Assembly (NCBI RefSeq): GCF_021458635.1
Contig: NZ_JAIRDQ010000008.1
Coordinates: 248,001 to 312,000 of the forward strand
From: Bradyrhizobium monzae
GTDB taxonomy: Bacteria; Pseudomonadota; Alphaproteobacteria; Rhizobiales; Xanthobacteraceae
Length of the DNA: 64,000 nucleotides
Direction: 5' to 3'
The notes under the pieces were generated by a model. The model saw only the letters and a program-made list of their open reading frames with translations. It searched no databases and had not been told where the DNA came from. The translations under genes were made by a program, and so were the position numbers. This document shows positions 1-10,778 of the stretch, one piece after another (the first letter of the stretch is position 1; each line of letters starts with the position of its first letter).

Positions 1-229
1 GGCAGCGCGCGAAGACGCGCTCGCTGGTCTATCGGCGGTCGCTGTCGAACTTCATGACGCAGCCCTTCTGGGATCGTTGGACCGGTTGAAAATGTGTGCG
101 TCCGAGGAATGCCGCCGGGTGTTCTTCGACCGGTCGAAACCGGCGACGCGGCGCTGGTGCATGTCAACGCTATGCGGCAACCGGATGAAAACGCGGGCCT
201 ATCGCGAGCGGCAGCGCGAAGCGAAATAG
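1..229 (+). CDS. CGNR zinc finger domain protein, C-terminal part (5' end outside window)
   Basis: The open frame enters from the left edge and ends at a TAG. Its last 45 residues carry a Cys pair (CASEEC), then RRVFFDRSK, RRWC and the family signature LCGNR, followed by a basic tail. This is the C-terminal zinc-binding CGNR motif of a family of putative transcription regulators whose N-terminal half is unrelated and lies outside the window. It converges on moaC with a single base between the two stop codons, so it is a neighbour and not an operon partner. The function of the whole protein cannot be judged from this fragment. Confidence 0.8.
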   Translation, partial: AAREDALAGLSAVAVELHDAALLGSLDRLKMCASEECRRVFFDRSKPATRRWCMSTLCGNRMKTRAYRERQREAK

Positions 230-230
230 C

Positions 231-719
231 TCAGGCGCGGTAGTGGCCCGATTTGCCGCCGAGCTTCTCGATGAGCTGGATACCCTCGATGCGGACGCCG
301 CGCTCCACCGCCTTGATCATGTCGTAGATGGTGAGGCAGGCGACCGAGACCGCCGTCAGCGCCTCCATCTCGACGCCGGTAGGGCCGGTCACCTTGACGC
401 TGGCACGCACCACACAGCCCGGCAGCTTCGCGTCGGGCTCGATGTCGACCGTCACCTTCGACAGCGCGAGCGGATGACAGAGCGGGATCAGCTCGGAGGT
501 GCGTTTCGCCGCCATGATGCCGGCGATGCGCGCGGTGCCGAGCACGTCGCCCTTCTTGGCATTGCCGGAGACGATCAGGTCGAGCGTCGCCTTTTCCATG
601 ACCACGCGCCCCTCGGCGACAGCGAGCCGCTCGGTTGCGGCCTTGTCCGAGACGTCGACCATCCGCGCCTCGCCGGAGGCGCTGATATGGGTGAGGGCAG
701 GGCTCGCTTTGCGCGCCAT
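231..719 (-). CDS. moaC: cyclic pyranopterin monophosphate synthase MoaC
   Basis: 162 residues, the usual MoaC length. MoaC converts the MoaA product to cyclic pyranopterin monophosphate in molybdenum cofactor synthesis. Visible signatures are LIPLCHPL (residues 78-84, with the conserved His82), GVEMEALTAVS (115-125) and YDMIKA, whose Asp133 and Lys136 match the catalytic Asp128 and Lys131 of E. coli MoaC. Lys56 corresponds to E. coli Lys51. The start lies 1 base after the trpC stop, so the gene is almost certainly the last member of a trpD-trpC-moaC transcript. That linkage is common in Bradyrhizobium-type genomes. Confidence 0.97.
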   Translation of the reverse strand: MARKASPALTHISASGEARMVDVSDKAATERLAVAEGRVVMEKATLDLIVSGNAKKGDVLGTARIAGIMAAKRTSELIPLCHPLALSKVTVDIEPDAKLPGCVVRASVKVTGPTGVEMEALTAVSVACLTIYDMIKAVERGVRIEGIQLIEKLGGKSGHYRA

Positions 720-720
720 A

Positions 721-1542
721 TCAGCGCGTGCCCGTGGCGCGGGCGTTGGTCTCGCGCGCGAGCAGCGTGCGCGTCGCCGCGGTGACGTCGGCCTGCCGCA
801 TCAGGCTCTCGCCGACCAGGAAGGTCGACATGCCCACGCGCTCGAGCCGGGTGAGGTCGGCCGGCGTGAAGATGCCGCTCTCGCCGACCATCAGCCGCTC
901 CGCAGGAATCAGCGGCGCCAGCGTCTCGCTGGTCGCAAGCGTGGTCTCGAAGGTGCGCAGATTGCGGTTGTTGACCCCGATCATCGGCGAGCGCAGCTTC
1001 AGAGCCCGGTCGAGCTCGGCGCGATCGTGGATCTCGATCAGCACGTCCATGCCATGGGCAATTGCTGTGTCTTCGAGGTCCTTGGCCGTGGCGTTATCGA
1101 GCGCGGCCATGATGATGAGAATGCAGTCGGCGCCATGAGCACGCGCCTCGACGACCTGATAGGTGTCGAACAGAAAATCCTTGCGCAGCACCGGCAGCGA
1201 GGTCGCCGCGCGCGCGGCCGCCATGAAGTCGAGATGGCCCTGGAACGAGGGCGTGTCGGTCAGCACCGACAGGCAAGCCGCGCCGCCCGCCTCATAGGCC
1301 CTGGCGAGCACGGGCGGATCGAAATCCGCGCGGATCAGCCCCTTGGACGGCGAGGCCTTCTTCACCTCGGCGATCAGCGCATAGTCGCCATTGGTGTGCT
1401 TCGCCCTGATCGCGCGCACGAAGCCGCGCGGTGCGCCTTGCGCCTTGGCCTTGGCCTCCATTGCCGCGAGCGGCTGCGCGCGCTTGGCCGCGGCGATCTC
1501 CTCGCGCTTGTAGGCCTCGATCTTGGTCAGGATATCAGACAT
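721..1542 (-). CDS. trpC: indole-3-glycerol phosphate synthase TrpC
   Basis: 273 residues, a monofunctional TrpC. It closes the indole ring of indole-3-glycerol phosphate in tryptophan biosynthesis. The TIM-barrel motifs are present: EVKKASPSKG (59-68) with the catalytic lysine, RKDF (120-123), IEIHD around Glu170, GVNNRNL (189-195) and VGESGI (219-224). There is no fused TrpF domain. It starts 7 bases after the trpD stop and is followed directly by moaC, so the three genes look cotranscribed. Confidence 0.97.
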   Translation of the reverse strand: MSDILTKIEAYKREEIAAAKRAQPLAAMEAKAKAQGAPRGFVRAIRAKHTNGDYALIAEVKKASPSKGLIRADFDPPVLARAYEAGGAACLSVLTDTPSFQGHLDFMAAARAATSLPVLRKDFLFDTYQVVEARAHGADCILIIMAALDNATAKDLEDTAIAHGMDVLIEIHDRAELDRALKLRSPMIGVNNRNLRTFETTLATSETLAPLIPAERLMVGESGIFTPADLTRLERVGMSTFLVGESLMRQADVTAATRTLLARETNARATGTR

Positions 1543-1549
1543 GACTCGC

Positions 1550-2563
1550 TCAGCTGTTCGAGACCGCGATCAGATGCTTCAGCCGCGCGTTCGCCGCGCC
1601 GCTGTCGAGCGATTTCGCACCGATCGCGACGCCCTCCTTGAGGTCCTTGGCGCGGCCGGCGACGATGAGCGCGGCGGCGGCGTTCATCAACGCGACGTCG
1701 CGATACGGGCTCGGCTTGCCGTCGAGCACGCTTTGCAGCGCGATCGCATTGGCGTCTGCATCGCCGCCCTTGAGCGCGCCGGGCTCGCAGCGCGACAGGC
1801 CGGCGTCTTCGGGCGTCACCTCGAAATTCCGGATCTCGCCATTGTGGAGCGCGCAGACGAAGGTCGGGCCGGTGAGGGTGATCTCGTCCAGTCCGTCGGA
1901 GCCGTGCACCACCCACGCGGATTCGGAGCCGAGATTCTTCAGCACCTGCGCCAGCGGCTGCACCCATTGCCGCGAGAACACGCCGACCATCTGCCGCTTC
2001 ACACCGGCCGGATTGGACAGCGGTCCGAGCAGATTGAAGATCGTGCGGGTCGCGAGCTCGACCCGGGTCGGGCCGACGTTCTTCATCGCGGGATGATGAG
2101 CCGGCGCGAACATGAAGCCGATGCCGCATTCGCGCACGCAGCGCCCGACCTGTTCGGGCTTGAGGTCGATCTTCACGCCGAGCGAGGCCAGCACGTCGGC
2201 GGCGCCCGAGCGCGATGACAGCGCGCGGTTGCCATGCTTGGCGACCGGCAGGCCGGTGCCCGAAACGATGAACGACGCGCAGGTCGAGACGTTGACCGAA
2301 CCGGAGCCGTCGCCGCCGGTGCCGACAATGTCGACGGCGTCGGCAGGCGCATCGACCGTGAGCATCTTCGAGCGCATCGCCGCGACCGCGCCTGTGATCT
2401 CGTCCACGGTCTCGCCGCGCACACGCAGCGCCATCAGCAGGCCGCCCATCTGCGAGGGCGTGGCCTCGCCGGACATCACGGCGTCGAAGGCGGAAGCGGC
2501 CTCGTCACGCGACAGGCTGGCGCCGGTCGCCACTTTTCCAATAATCGATTTCAGGTCGTCCAT
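1550..2563 (-). CDS. trpD: anthranilate phosphoribosyltransferase TrpD
   Basis: 337 residues. It transfers the phosphoribosyl group of PRPP to anthranilate. The PRPP-binding loop GTGGDGSGSVNVST lies at residues 81-94, followed by KHGNRALSSRSGAADVL (109-125), the conserved anthranilate/PRPP contact region. The N-terminal helical domain contains the expected GLLMALRVRGET segment. The start ATG lies 14 bases after the stop of the upstream parvulin-type gene, so transcription may begin further upstream. The anthranilate synthase genes are not in the window. Confidence 0.97.
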   Translation of the reverse strand: MDDLKSIIGKVATGASLSRDEAASAFDAVMSGEATPSQMGGLLMALRVRGETVDEITGAVAAMRSKMLTVDAPADAVDIVGTGGDGSGSVNVSTCASFIVSGTGLPVAKHGNRALSSRSGAADVLASLGVKIDLKPEQVGRCVRECGIGFMFAPAHHPAMKNVGPTRVELATRTIFNLLGPLSNPAGVKRQMVGVFSRQWVQPLAQVLKNLGSESAWVVHGSDGLDEITLTGPTFVCALHNGEIRNFEVTPEDAGLSRCEPGALKGGDADANAIALQSVLDGKPSPYRDVALMNAAAALIVAGRAKDLKEGVAIGAKSLDSGAANARLKHLIAVSNS

Positions 2564-2577
2564 CGCGTGCTTTCAAC

Positions 2578-4485
2578 TCACTGGTTCGCGCCGGTCACCT
2601 GCGCGAAGGCGGCCTGATTAATGCTGGTTCCGATGTCGTTCTGAAGCTTGTTGACGTAGGACGCGACCTGCTCGTCGGTCAGCGACCGGTCGATGCCGTC
2701 CTTGAGCTTCTTGACGGCGTCGGAGGCGGTGTCGGCTGCAGGATCGACGATGTCGGTGACGCGATAGACGATGACTTCGCTGCCGCCGGTCACGGGCGCC
2801 TGTCCGACGCCGTCCTTGGCGGTGCGGAAGGCGGCCGCAACGATGTTCGCGGGCACGCCGGCAGGCGTGTCGTCTCGCTTGAAGCCGCTGGCGGTCTCGA
2901 CCTTGGCGTTGATCGCAGCCGCCTCGTCGGCGAGCTTGGCGCCCTGCTCGAGCTTCTGCACCATCTCGGTCGCCTTCGCCTTCAGCTTGGTGGCGATCTG
3001 GTCCTGGCGCCAGCGCGCCTCGACCTGGTCGCGAACCTCGTCGAGGCTGCGGTCGCGCGACGGCGTGATGGCGACCACGTCGTACCAGACATAGCCGCCC
3101 TTGAACGAGATCGGGTCGTTGTCGACGCCGACGTCGCTGTTGAAGGCCTGCGACACCACATCGAGGCCCTGCGGAATGTTGGCGACGGTCTGCCCGTTCG
3201 GCGCGCGGCCCGAGCGGTCGACGGCATCGATGGTCACGGCGGTGAGGCCGAGCTTCTGCGCGGCATCGGCGACGCTGGTGCCGGCACCCCGCTCGTCTTC
3301 CATCTTGTCGCGGAGTTCGCTCACCTTGACGCGCGCACGCTCGGCCGCGATCTGGCGCTTCACGTCGCCGGCAAACTTCGCGTAGTCGGCCTCGGCGCCC
3401 GGCTCGATCTTTTCGACCTTGACGATCGAGACGCCGAGACGGCCCTGGATCGGCTGGCTGATCTCGCCTGCGGGAAGCGCGAAGGCGGCATCGCCGACGA
3501 CGGGTTCGAGCGCGGATTTGGCCACGAGTCCGAGATCGACGTCGGTGGCACTCAGTCCGCGCTCCTTGCCGAGGTCCTCGAAGGAGAGTCCGCCGGCCAG
3601 ACGCTCGCGCGCGGCCTGCGCATCGGCGACGTTCGGGAACACGATCTGCTGGATCTGGCGCTTCTCCGGTGTGGAGAGCTGGTCCTTGCGCTGTTCGAAC
3701 AGCTTCTTCGCGTCGTCATCGGAGACGTCGCTCCACTTGGCGATCTCCTCAGGCGAGATCACAGCGAAGACGATCTTGCGATATTCGGGCGCGCGGAATT
3801 GGACCTTGTGATCCTCGAAATAGGCGGCGAGCGCCTCGGGGGAGGGCGGGTCGATCTGGCCTGCCTGCGCGGTGTCGAGCCTGACGAATTCAATGGCGCG
3901 CTGCTCATTCTGGAAGCGCGTCGCCACGTCGAGCATGGCTTTCGGCGGCTCGAGGCCGGCACCAATCGTGCCGGTGATCTGCCGGCGCAGCGCCACTTTG
4001 CGCTGCTCGGCGACGTAGCGCTGCTCGGTGTAGCCGAAATTGCGGATCAGGCTCTGGAAGCGGTTCGCGTCGAATTTGCCGTCGACGCCCTTGAAGTTCG
4101 GATCGTTCATGATGAGCTCGCGGATCTGGTCGTCGGACTGACCGAGCCCGAGCCGGCGCGCGTTTTCATCGAGGGCGGCTTCCGCAATCGTCTGTTGGAG
4201 CACCTGGCGGTCGAGGCCGAACGCGCGCGCCTGCTCCGGCGTCAGTGGGCGGCCGAACTGGCGGCCGATCTGCTGGAGGCGGTCGGTGTAGATCTGGCGG
4301 AACTCGTTCAGCGAAATCTCGGTGTGGCCGACCTTGGCCACCGTGGACTGTCCGAAGCCGCGGAAGATGTCGGCAATACCCCAAACGCCGAAGCTGATGA
4401 TCAATACGCCCATCACGACGGCCATAATGGTCTTGCCGACCCAGTTTGATGAGGCCTTGCGCATTCCTCGAAGCATTTGGTCCAA
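2578..4485 (-). CDS. ppiD: PpiD/SurA-type periplasmic peptidyl-prolyl isomerase chaperone
   Basis: 635 residues. One N-terminal membrane anchor (about 15-38) is followed by a long periplasmic part, the PpiD architecture. Residues 45-200 match the SurA-N-like chaperone domain, with the SLNEFRQIYTDRL segment typical of PpiD. A parvulin-like rotamase domain (about 270-370) contains the IQQIVF, GLSFEDLGKERGLS and LGLVAKSALEP blocks. PpiD proteins sit at the SecYEG exit and assist folding of secreted proteins. The gene is divergent from tpiA across about 210 bases and is followed closely by trpD. Catalytic activity is uncertain because many PpiD parvulin domains are inactive. Confidence 0.9.
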   Translation of the reverse strand: MDQMLRGMRKASSNWVGKTIMAVVMGVLIISFGVWGIADIFRGFGQSTVAKVGHTEISLNEFRQIYTDRLQQIGRQFGRPLTPEQARAFGLDRQVLQQTIAEAALDENARRLGLGQSDDQIRELIMNDPNFKGVDGKFDANRFQSLIRNFGYTEQRYVAEQRKVALRRQITGTIGAGLEPPKAMLDVATRFQNEQRAIEFVRLDTAQAGQIDPPSPEALAAYFEDHKVQFRAPEYRKIVFAVISPEEIAKWSDVSDDDAKKLFEQRKDQLSTPEKRQIQQIVFPNVADAQAARERLAGGLSFEDLGKERGLSATDVDLGLVAKSALEPVVGDAAFALPAGEISQPIQGRLGVSIVKVEKIEPGAEADYAKFAGDVKRQIAAERARVKVSELRDKMEDERGAGTSVADAAQKLGLTAVTIDAVDRSGRAPNGQTVANIPQGLDVVSQAFNSDVGVDNDPISFKGGYVWYDVVAITPSRDRSLDEVRDQVEARWRQDQIATKLKAKATEMVQKLEQGAKLADEAAAINAKVETASGFKRDDTPAGVPANIVAAAFRTAKDGVGQAPVTGGSEVIVYRVTDIVDPAADTASDAVKKLKDGIDRSLTDEQVASYVNKLQNDIGTSINQAAFAQVTGANQ

Positions 4486-4698
4486 CTTGTCTGAAAGGAG
4501 GGGAACGGGAGCGCGTCTTAATGCAGATTCAGCAAAAGCGCCTCACCAAATTGATATGCCATCATAAAGTGGTGGCTTTCCCCCCGCAACCTCAGGTCAG
4601 GCCGCGCTTCGAAGCTGCGGTTAAAAGCCCCTGGTCTCTGGAACTGCAGCAGGTCCTCTGCTAGCGCATGCGCAAACCTCATTTTGCTGGACATTGAC

Positions 4699-5457
4699 AT
4701 GACCGATGCCATCCGACCGCTGATCGCCGGCAACTGGAAAATGAACGGCCTGAAGGCCGCAGCCGCCGAATTCGACGCCATGCTCAATGGTGCGGCAGAG
4801 GTGGCCGGCAAGGCCGATCTTCTGGTCTGCCCGCCGGCGACCCTGATCGCGGCCTTTGCCGACAAGGCGCGCGGCAAGAAGGTCGCCGTAGGGGCCCAGG
4901 ATTGCCATCCCAAGGCCTCCGGCGCCCATACGGGCGATATCGCGGCTGAAATGCTGGCCGATGCGGGTGCGACCGCCGTCATCGTCGGCCATTCCGAGCG
5001 CCGCGCCGACCACGGCGAGGGCGATGCGCTGATCCGGCAGAAGGCGGAAGCCGCCTGGCGAGCCGGGGTGATTGCGATCGTCTGCATCGGCGAGACGCAG
5101 GTCCAGCGCGATGCCGGCCAGACCCTGGACATCCTCCGGGGCCAGCTCAACGGCTCGCTCCCGGACGGCTCCACGGCGGCCAATCTGGTCGTGGCCTATG
5201 AGCCGGTCTGGGCGATCGGCACGGGACTCACCCCCACGGCCCAGGATGTCGAGCAGATTCATGGCTTTATCCGGGAACTCCTGACCTCCCGGTTCAAGGC
5301 GGATGGGGCGGCGATGCGGATCCTCTATGGCGGCTCCGTCAAGCCGTCGAACGCGGCTGAGCTGATGGCGGTGAAGAACGTCAACGGCGCGCTGGTCGGC
5401 GGCGCCAGCCTGAAAGCGGCCGATTTCCTTGCGATCGCCCAAGGTTGCCCCAACTAA
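4699..5457 (+). CDS. tpiA: triosephosphate isomerase
   Basis: 252 residues from the ATG chosen here. A TTG five codons upstream is open but less likely. It interconverts dihydroxyacetone phosphate and glyceraldehyde 3-phosphate. Catalytic residues are visible: Asn12 and Lys14 in AGNWKMN, His98 in VGHSERR and Glu168 in AYEPVWAIGTG. The phosphate-binding ILYGGSVKP and LVGGASL motifs follow. It is divergent from the parvulin gene and 170 bases upstream of secG, which it precedes in many alphaproteobacteria. A hairpin in that gap may end some transcripts. Confidence 0.98.
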   Translation: MTDAIRPLIAGNWKMNGLKAAAAEFDAMLNGAAEVAGKADLLVCPPATLIAAFADKARGKKVAVGAQDCHPKASGAHTGDIAAEMLADAGATAVIVGHSERRADHGEGDALIRQKAEAAWRAGVIAIVCIGETQVQRDAGQTLDILRGQLNGSLPDGSTAANLVVAYEPVWAIGTGLTPTAQDVEQIHGFIRELLTSRFKADGAAMRILYGGSVKPSNAAELMAVKNVNGALVGGASLKAADFLAIAQGCPN

Positions 5458-5511
5458 AAGGCTGTCCTAACTAAGGGCTGCCCCTGGCCAAGGGGAAAGC
5501 GTGGCCGTGGC

Positions 5512-5543
5512 CGATCGGGGGGTGGCAATGCCCCTTCCGATCG
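5512..5543. terminator. strong hairpin between tpiA and secG
   Basis: The outer arms CGATCGG and CCGATCG pair perfectly, and an inner GGGG/CCCC pairing extends the stem. The sequence after it (TGTAACACC) has no clear T-tract, so termination is possible but not shown. An mRNA-stabilising or attenuating structure is the alternative. Confidence 0.4.
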
Positions 5544-5627
5544 TGTAACACCGCGCAACTTCAGGAAAACCCGCGAAGCGCGATCGGCCGCCGTCTCGGC
5601 GCTGTCGGCTTGTGACGGAAGGATACT

Positions 5628-6017
5628 ATGCAGACTGTTGTCATCGTCATCCACCTCATGATTGTTGCTGTCATGATCGGTGCCGTGCTGCTCCAGAAGT
5701 CGGAAGGCGGCGGCCTCGGCATGGGCGGAGGCGCGGGCTTCATGTCGAGCCGCGGCACCGCGAATCTGTTGTCGCGCACCACCGCGGTCCTCGCCGCCGG
5801 CTTCTTCCTGACCAGTCTGTTCCTGTCCTGGTACGCCGGTTACAACCGTGCGCCGTCCTCGATCATCGGCCAGCCGGCATCGCAGACCCAGCCGGCCGGC
5901 GGTGGACCGATCACCCCGCCGACCTCGGGCGGTATTCTGGATACGCTGAAGAAGGCGGACGAGCAGCAGCAGGCCCCGGCAGCGCCGAGCGGCCCGCAGG
6001 TGCCTCGTTCGCAATAA
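5628..6017 (+). CDS. secG: preprotein translocase subunit SecG
   Basis: 129 residues. SecG is the small accessory subunit of SecYEG at the inner membrane. Two hydrophobic segments (about 2-25 and 50-70) flank the family signature LLQKSEGGGLGMGGG and the FMSSRGTANLLSRTT cytoplasmic loop. A Pro/Gln-rich C-terminal tail ends in PQVPRSQ, which is longer than in E. coli but usual in rhizobia. The GGAAGG ribosome site just before the ATG supports the start. Gene order tpiA-secG-pyrG is typical of the group. Confidence 0.96.
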   Translation: MQTVVIVIHLMIVAVMIGAVLLQKSEGGGLGMGGGAGFMSSRGTANLLSRTTAVLAAGFFLTSLFLSWYAGYNRAPSSIIGQPASQTQPAGGGPITPPTSGGILDTLKKADEQQQAPAAPSGPQVPRSQ

Positions 6018-6183
6018 AGCAGGGGGGCCATGCAGGGCGGAGGCTACCGTCCCGCATCAACAGCCCCCATCAAGGCTCTGTCACCACTCTTAGTTTTGGC
6101 TCACCCACAGGCCCGCAGATTCTTTGGGGCGGAATACGAATCGCTTTGGCGAATCGGATTCGAGGGATTAGAGGTTAGGTCCC

Positions 6184-7811
<1,628 letters not shown>

Positions 7812-7815
<4 letters not shown>

Positions 7816-8453
7816 CAATTCGCTTCCGCTGCGACCGGCGGTGAAATTCCCAGCGCAACCGATCCTGCAATCAGCGTCATTTGCGGCCGCCGCGTCAGCT
7901 TGTAGACGGCGGCCGGCGGCACGTTCAGGAAGGCGCGATCCACCAGCGTTGCGCGCAGGCCGAGACGGTCGAGCACCGGCCGCGGAATTGGGCAGCTCAT
8001 GCCGTAGGTGAACTGGTAGAAGGCGCCGCCGGGGCGGACATAGCTGAACGCGCCACCGAGGATCGAGACGACCTTGCGCGTCGACATGTTCAGCAGCGGC
8101 AGGCCGCTTACGACCGCGCCGACGGGCGCACCGTCATAGAGTCGCTCCGTCGCGAGCCGCGCCGCGTCCATCCACAGCACGCGCGTGCCCGGAAAGCGCA
8201 TTTGCAAGAGCTTCATGAAGTCCGAGCCGTATTCGATCAGTGTGAGATCTTGTGGCCTGACGCCGCGCTTCAAGAGCTTGTAGGTGAAGGCGCCGGTGCC
8301 GGGACCGAGCTCGAGGATCGGGCCGGTCTTCTCGGTGATCTCGCGCGTGATGAGGTCGGCGAGCGCCGCGCCCGACGGCGCAATGGCGCCGACCCGACGC
8401 GGCGAAGACATCCAGGACAGGAAGAAGGACAGGAAATCGTTGGGCATGCGCAC
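7812..8453 (-). CDS. SAM-dependent methyltransferase, phospholipid N-methyltransferase-like
   Basis: 213 residues. The SAM motif ILELGPGTGAFTYKLL (46-61) is followed by LIEYGSDFMKLL and an SGLPLLNM-type motif IV. This resembles the rRNA-dimethyltransferase-like (Rhodobacter type) class of phosphatidylethanolamine N-methyltransferases, several of which exist in Bradyrhizobium for phosphatidylcholine synthesis. The N-terminus FLSFFLSWMSSPRRVGAIAPSG is typical of that group. Substrate is inferred from family resemblance only, and methylation of another small lipid is possible. The gene stands alone between pyrG and the two-component pair. Confidence 0.75.
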
Positions 8454-8558
8454 TCCGGCATCTCGATGGCGCCTCTTGGGATCAGAGGTGAGGCGGATGC
8501 ATTGTCGCGGGAGCGGATTGCGACAGCATTGCGCGGTGAGCTGCGAACGCGGATTGAA

Positions 8559-9935
8559 TCAAATCTGCGAGGTTGGCCGCAGCGTCATTCTGAAGCAGGT
8601 GCCACCGTCCGCGCCATCGGTGACAGAGACCTGCCCGCCATGCAGGAGCACGATCTCGCGGACCATGTTGAGGCCGAGGCCAGCGCCGCGATCGAGCGGG
8701 GTGAGCCGGTAGAACGGCTCGAAGATCTGCTCGCGTTGATCAGCGGGAATGCCGGCGCCTTCGTCGGTGACCTCGATGCAGGCAGGCTTGCTCACGCGAA
8801 TGCCGATCGTACCGCGGCGAGGGCCGTGCTGGATCGCGTTCTGCACGAGATTGGTCAGCGCGCGCTCCAGCGCGGCTACGTCACCGATCGTCTCGATCGG
8901 CGTCGCGGGCGCATCGAGCTCCAGCTCGTAGCCTGCGGCGATCGCGAGCGGCGCGAGGTCGGCGGCCGCGCTTTGCGCCATCGCGACGAGGTCGACACGC
9001 GCTAGGGGATGACCGCAGCGGTCAAGCCGCTGGATGTCGAGCAATTGCTCGGCAAGCGTCGCCAACCGCGCGGCATCCTCCAGCAGTCGGGTCTTGTCCG
9101 GACCGGAGGGGAGCGATTCCAGTCGCGTGTTCAGGATCGCGATCGGCGTGCGCAACTCGTGCGCGGCATCCGCAACGAAGCGCTTGTGGCGGGCATAGCC
9201 CTGATCGAGCCGCGCCAGCGCGTCGTTGATCGCGGTGACCAGCGGCACGACCTCCAGCGGAATTCGTTCCACCGACAGCCGCGCACCGCGTTGATGGATG
9301 TCGATGCGGCGCGCCTGATCGGCGGTGGTATCCAATCCTCTGAAGGCGCGCCGCACGATCATCGGCGTCGCGACGAAGGTCGCTGTGCCCATCACCAGTA
9401 GGCCGGGCAGGGCGATGCCGAGAAATGCCAGCGAAGTCATCAACAGCGCCTTGGCGCCGGTCATTCGGCCTTGCGTCGCAGTGATGATCTGCACATTGCC
9501 GGCATCGGTGTCGACCCGCTTCAGCCGCGCTGCCGGCTTGCGCGGGTCGTCCTCGAACATCTGCCAGCCGAGCCGCGCCTGGCTGATCTGGTCGAGGCCG
9601 CCGCCGATCGCCGCGAATTCCGCCGGCACGGTGCCTTCGACCAGCGAATGTCCTTGCCGGTCACGGACCAGAAACCAGAGATCCGGTGTCTCCGCACGCA
9701 ATTGCTTCAGGTTGGGCGTCGACCGCAGGGTCAGGTCGCCGTCCGCGTTACGCGCGAGCGCGTGCTGCACGACATCGATGACGCGATCCTCGTCGCGCTC
9801 CGCGAGCACGAATCCCGAGGCGCAGAGCGCACCGACGACGACGGCAACCAGGGCCAGCAACAGTGCGGCCTGGAGCGCAAGCAGGCGCCAGCTCAATCGC
9901 GAGCGCAGGCAATAGGGCTCGTCGTGCCTGCTCAT
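8559..9935 (-). CDS. OmpR-partner sensor histidine kinase (TctE/QseC type)
   Basis: 458 residues. Two membrane segments (about 18-45 and 163-190) enclose a 120-residue periplasmic sensor domain. A HAMP-like linker follows, then HisKA with the phospho-acceptor His259 in AAHELRTPIA, and an HATPase domain with NLVQNAIQHG (N box), DEGAGIP and GAGLGLNMVREI (G boxes). Its start overlaps the stop of the response regulator by 4 bases, so the pair is translationally coupled. The signal is unknown. The TctE/QseC-like arrangement suggests small organic acids, metals or envelope signals, but nothing in the sequence decides this. Confidence 0.93.
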   Translation of the reverse strand: MSRHDEPYCLRSRLSWRLLALQAALLLALVAVVVGALCASGFVLAERDEDRVIDVVQHALARNADGDLTLRSTPNLKQLRAETPDLWFLVRDRQGHSLVEGTVPAEFAAIGGGLDQISQARLGWQMFEDDPRKPAARLKRVDTDAGNVQIITATQGRMTGAKALLMTSLAFLGIALPGLLVMGTATFVATPMIVRRAFRGLDTTADQARRIDIHQRGARLSVERIPLEVVPLVTAINDALARLDQGYARHKRFVADAAHELRTPIAILNTRLESLPSGPDKTRLLEDAARLATLAEQLLDIQRLDRCGHPLARVDLVAMAQSAAADLAPLAIAAGYELELDAPATPIETIGDVAALERALTNLVQNAIQHGPRRGTIGIRVSKPACIEVTDEGAGIPADQREQIFEPFYRLTPLDRGAGLGLNMVREIVLLHGGQVSVTDGADGGTCFRMTLRPTSQI

Positions 9936-10606
9936 GGCAGCTTCTTCAGGAGATAGCCGACGCCGCGAATGCCGTGGATCTCCACGCCGGCATTGGCGTC
10001 AGCGAGCTTGCGGCGCAGCCGCGAGATATGCGTGTCCAGCGCGTTCGACTGGATCTCGTCGTCGAAATTGTAGACAGCCTCTTCAAGCGCCGTACGCAGC
10101 ACCGTGCGGCCCATCCGGCGGATCAAAGCTTCGAGCACCAGCAGTTCACGGCGCGGCAGTTCGAACGGCTGGCCGTCGATGCTGGCCTCGCGATGACCGA
10201 GGTCGAAGGCGAGGCGGCCGGCGCGGATGACGTCTGGAGACAGGCCCGCGGGCCGCCGCAACACGGCACGCAGTCGCGCCAATAGCTCCTCGACCGCGAA
10301 CGGTTTGGCGAGATAATCGTCGGCGCCGCTATCGAGCCCGGCGATGCGGTCGGCGAGGTCGCCGCGCGCGGTCAGGACGATGATCGGCACGCCGTCGGCG
10401 CGGGCGCGAAGCTTCGGGATCAGGGCGAGGCCGTCCCCGTCGGGAAGCTGGCGGTCGAGCAGGACGGCGGCGTGAACGTCGGCGGAAATCGCTTCCTCCG
10501 CGTCTGCAAGCGTGGGGGCGTGATCCACCACCATGTCGTAGCGCCTGAGAGCGGACGAAAGCGCTGTGGCCATCTCCGCCTCATCCTCGACGAGCAAAAT
10601 CCGCAT
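9932..10606 (-). CDS. OmpR/PhoB-family response regulator
   Basis: 224 residues starting at MRILLVEDEAE. Seven codons upstream are open but less typical. The receiver domain has the acidic pocket (Glu7, Asp8, Glu9), phospho-acceptor Asp51 in LLDRQLPDG and the conserved Lys in YLAKPF. A C-terminal winged helix (about 125-224) ends in ISRLRRKLADA and IRGVGYLLKK. It is the first gene of a two-gene operon with the overlapping kinase. The 170-base gap to the divergent NIPSNAP gene should contain its promoter, but no clear operator was recognised. Confidence 0.95.
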   Translation of the reverse strand: MRILLVEDEAEMATALSSALRRYDMVVDHAPTLADAEEAISADVHAAVLLDRQLPDGDGLALIPKLRARADGVPIIVLTARGDLADRIAGLDSGADDYLAKPFAVEELLARLRAVLRRPAGLSPDVIRAGRLAFDLGHREASIDGQPFELPRRELLVLEALIRRMGRTVLRTALEEAVYNFDDEIQSNALDTHISRLRRKLADANAGVEIHGIRGVGYLLKKLP

Positions 10607-10778
10607 GATCCGGCACCTCAACCGCATTAACCCCTTCTAGCGGCCCGATCATTGCGGCAGCATTGCGGGAAATGATCCAGCCATGCGCGAAACGCCGCGG
10701 GGGAGGCCGGGCAGGGCTCAAGACAGCATCAGGGCCGACCGCTATAACGTCCGCACCTGTTCAGGGAGGAAAACAACA

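Noticed and set aside
499..2621. Long open frames on the plus strand opposite trpC and trpD
   Set aside because: They have Arg/Ala-rich shadow composition and no ribosome sites, and the minus-strand frames encode recognised enzymes.
3799..4449. 216-codon plus-strand frame opposite the parvulin gene
   Set aside because: It is antisense to a clear coding sequence and matches no family.
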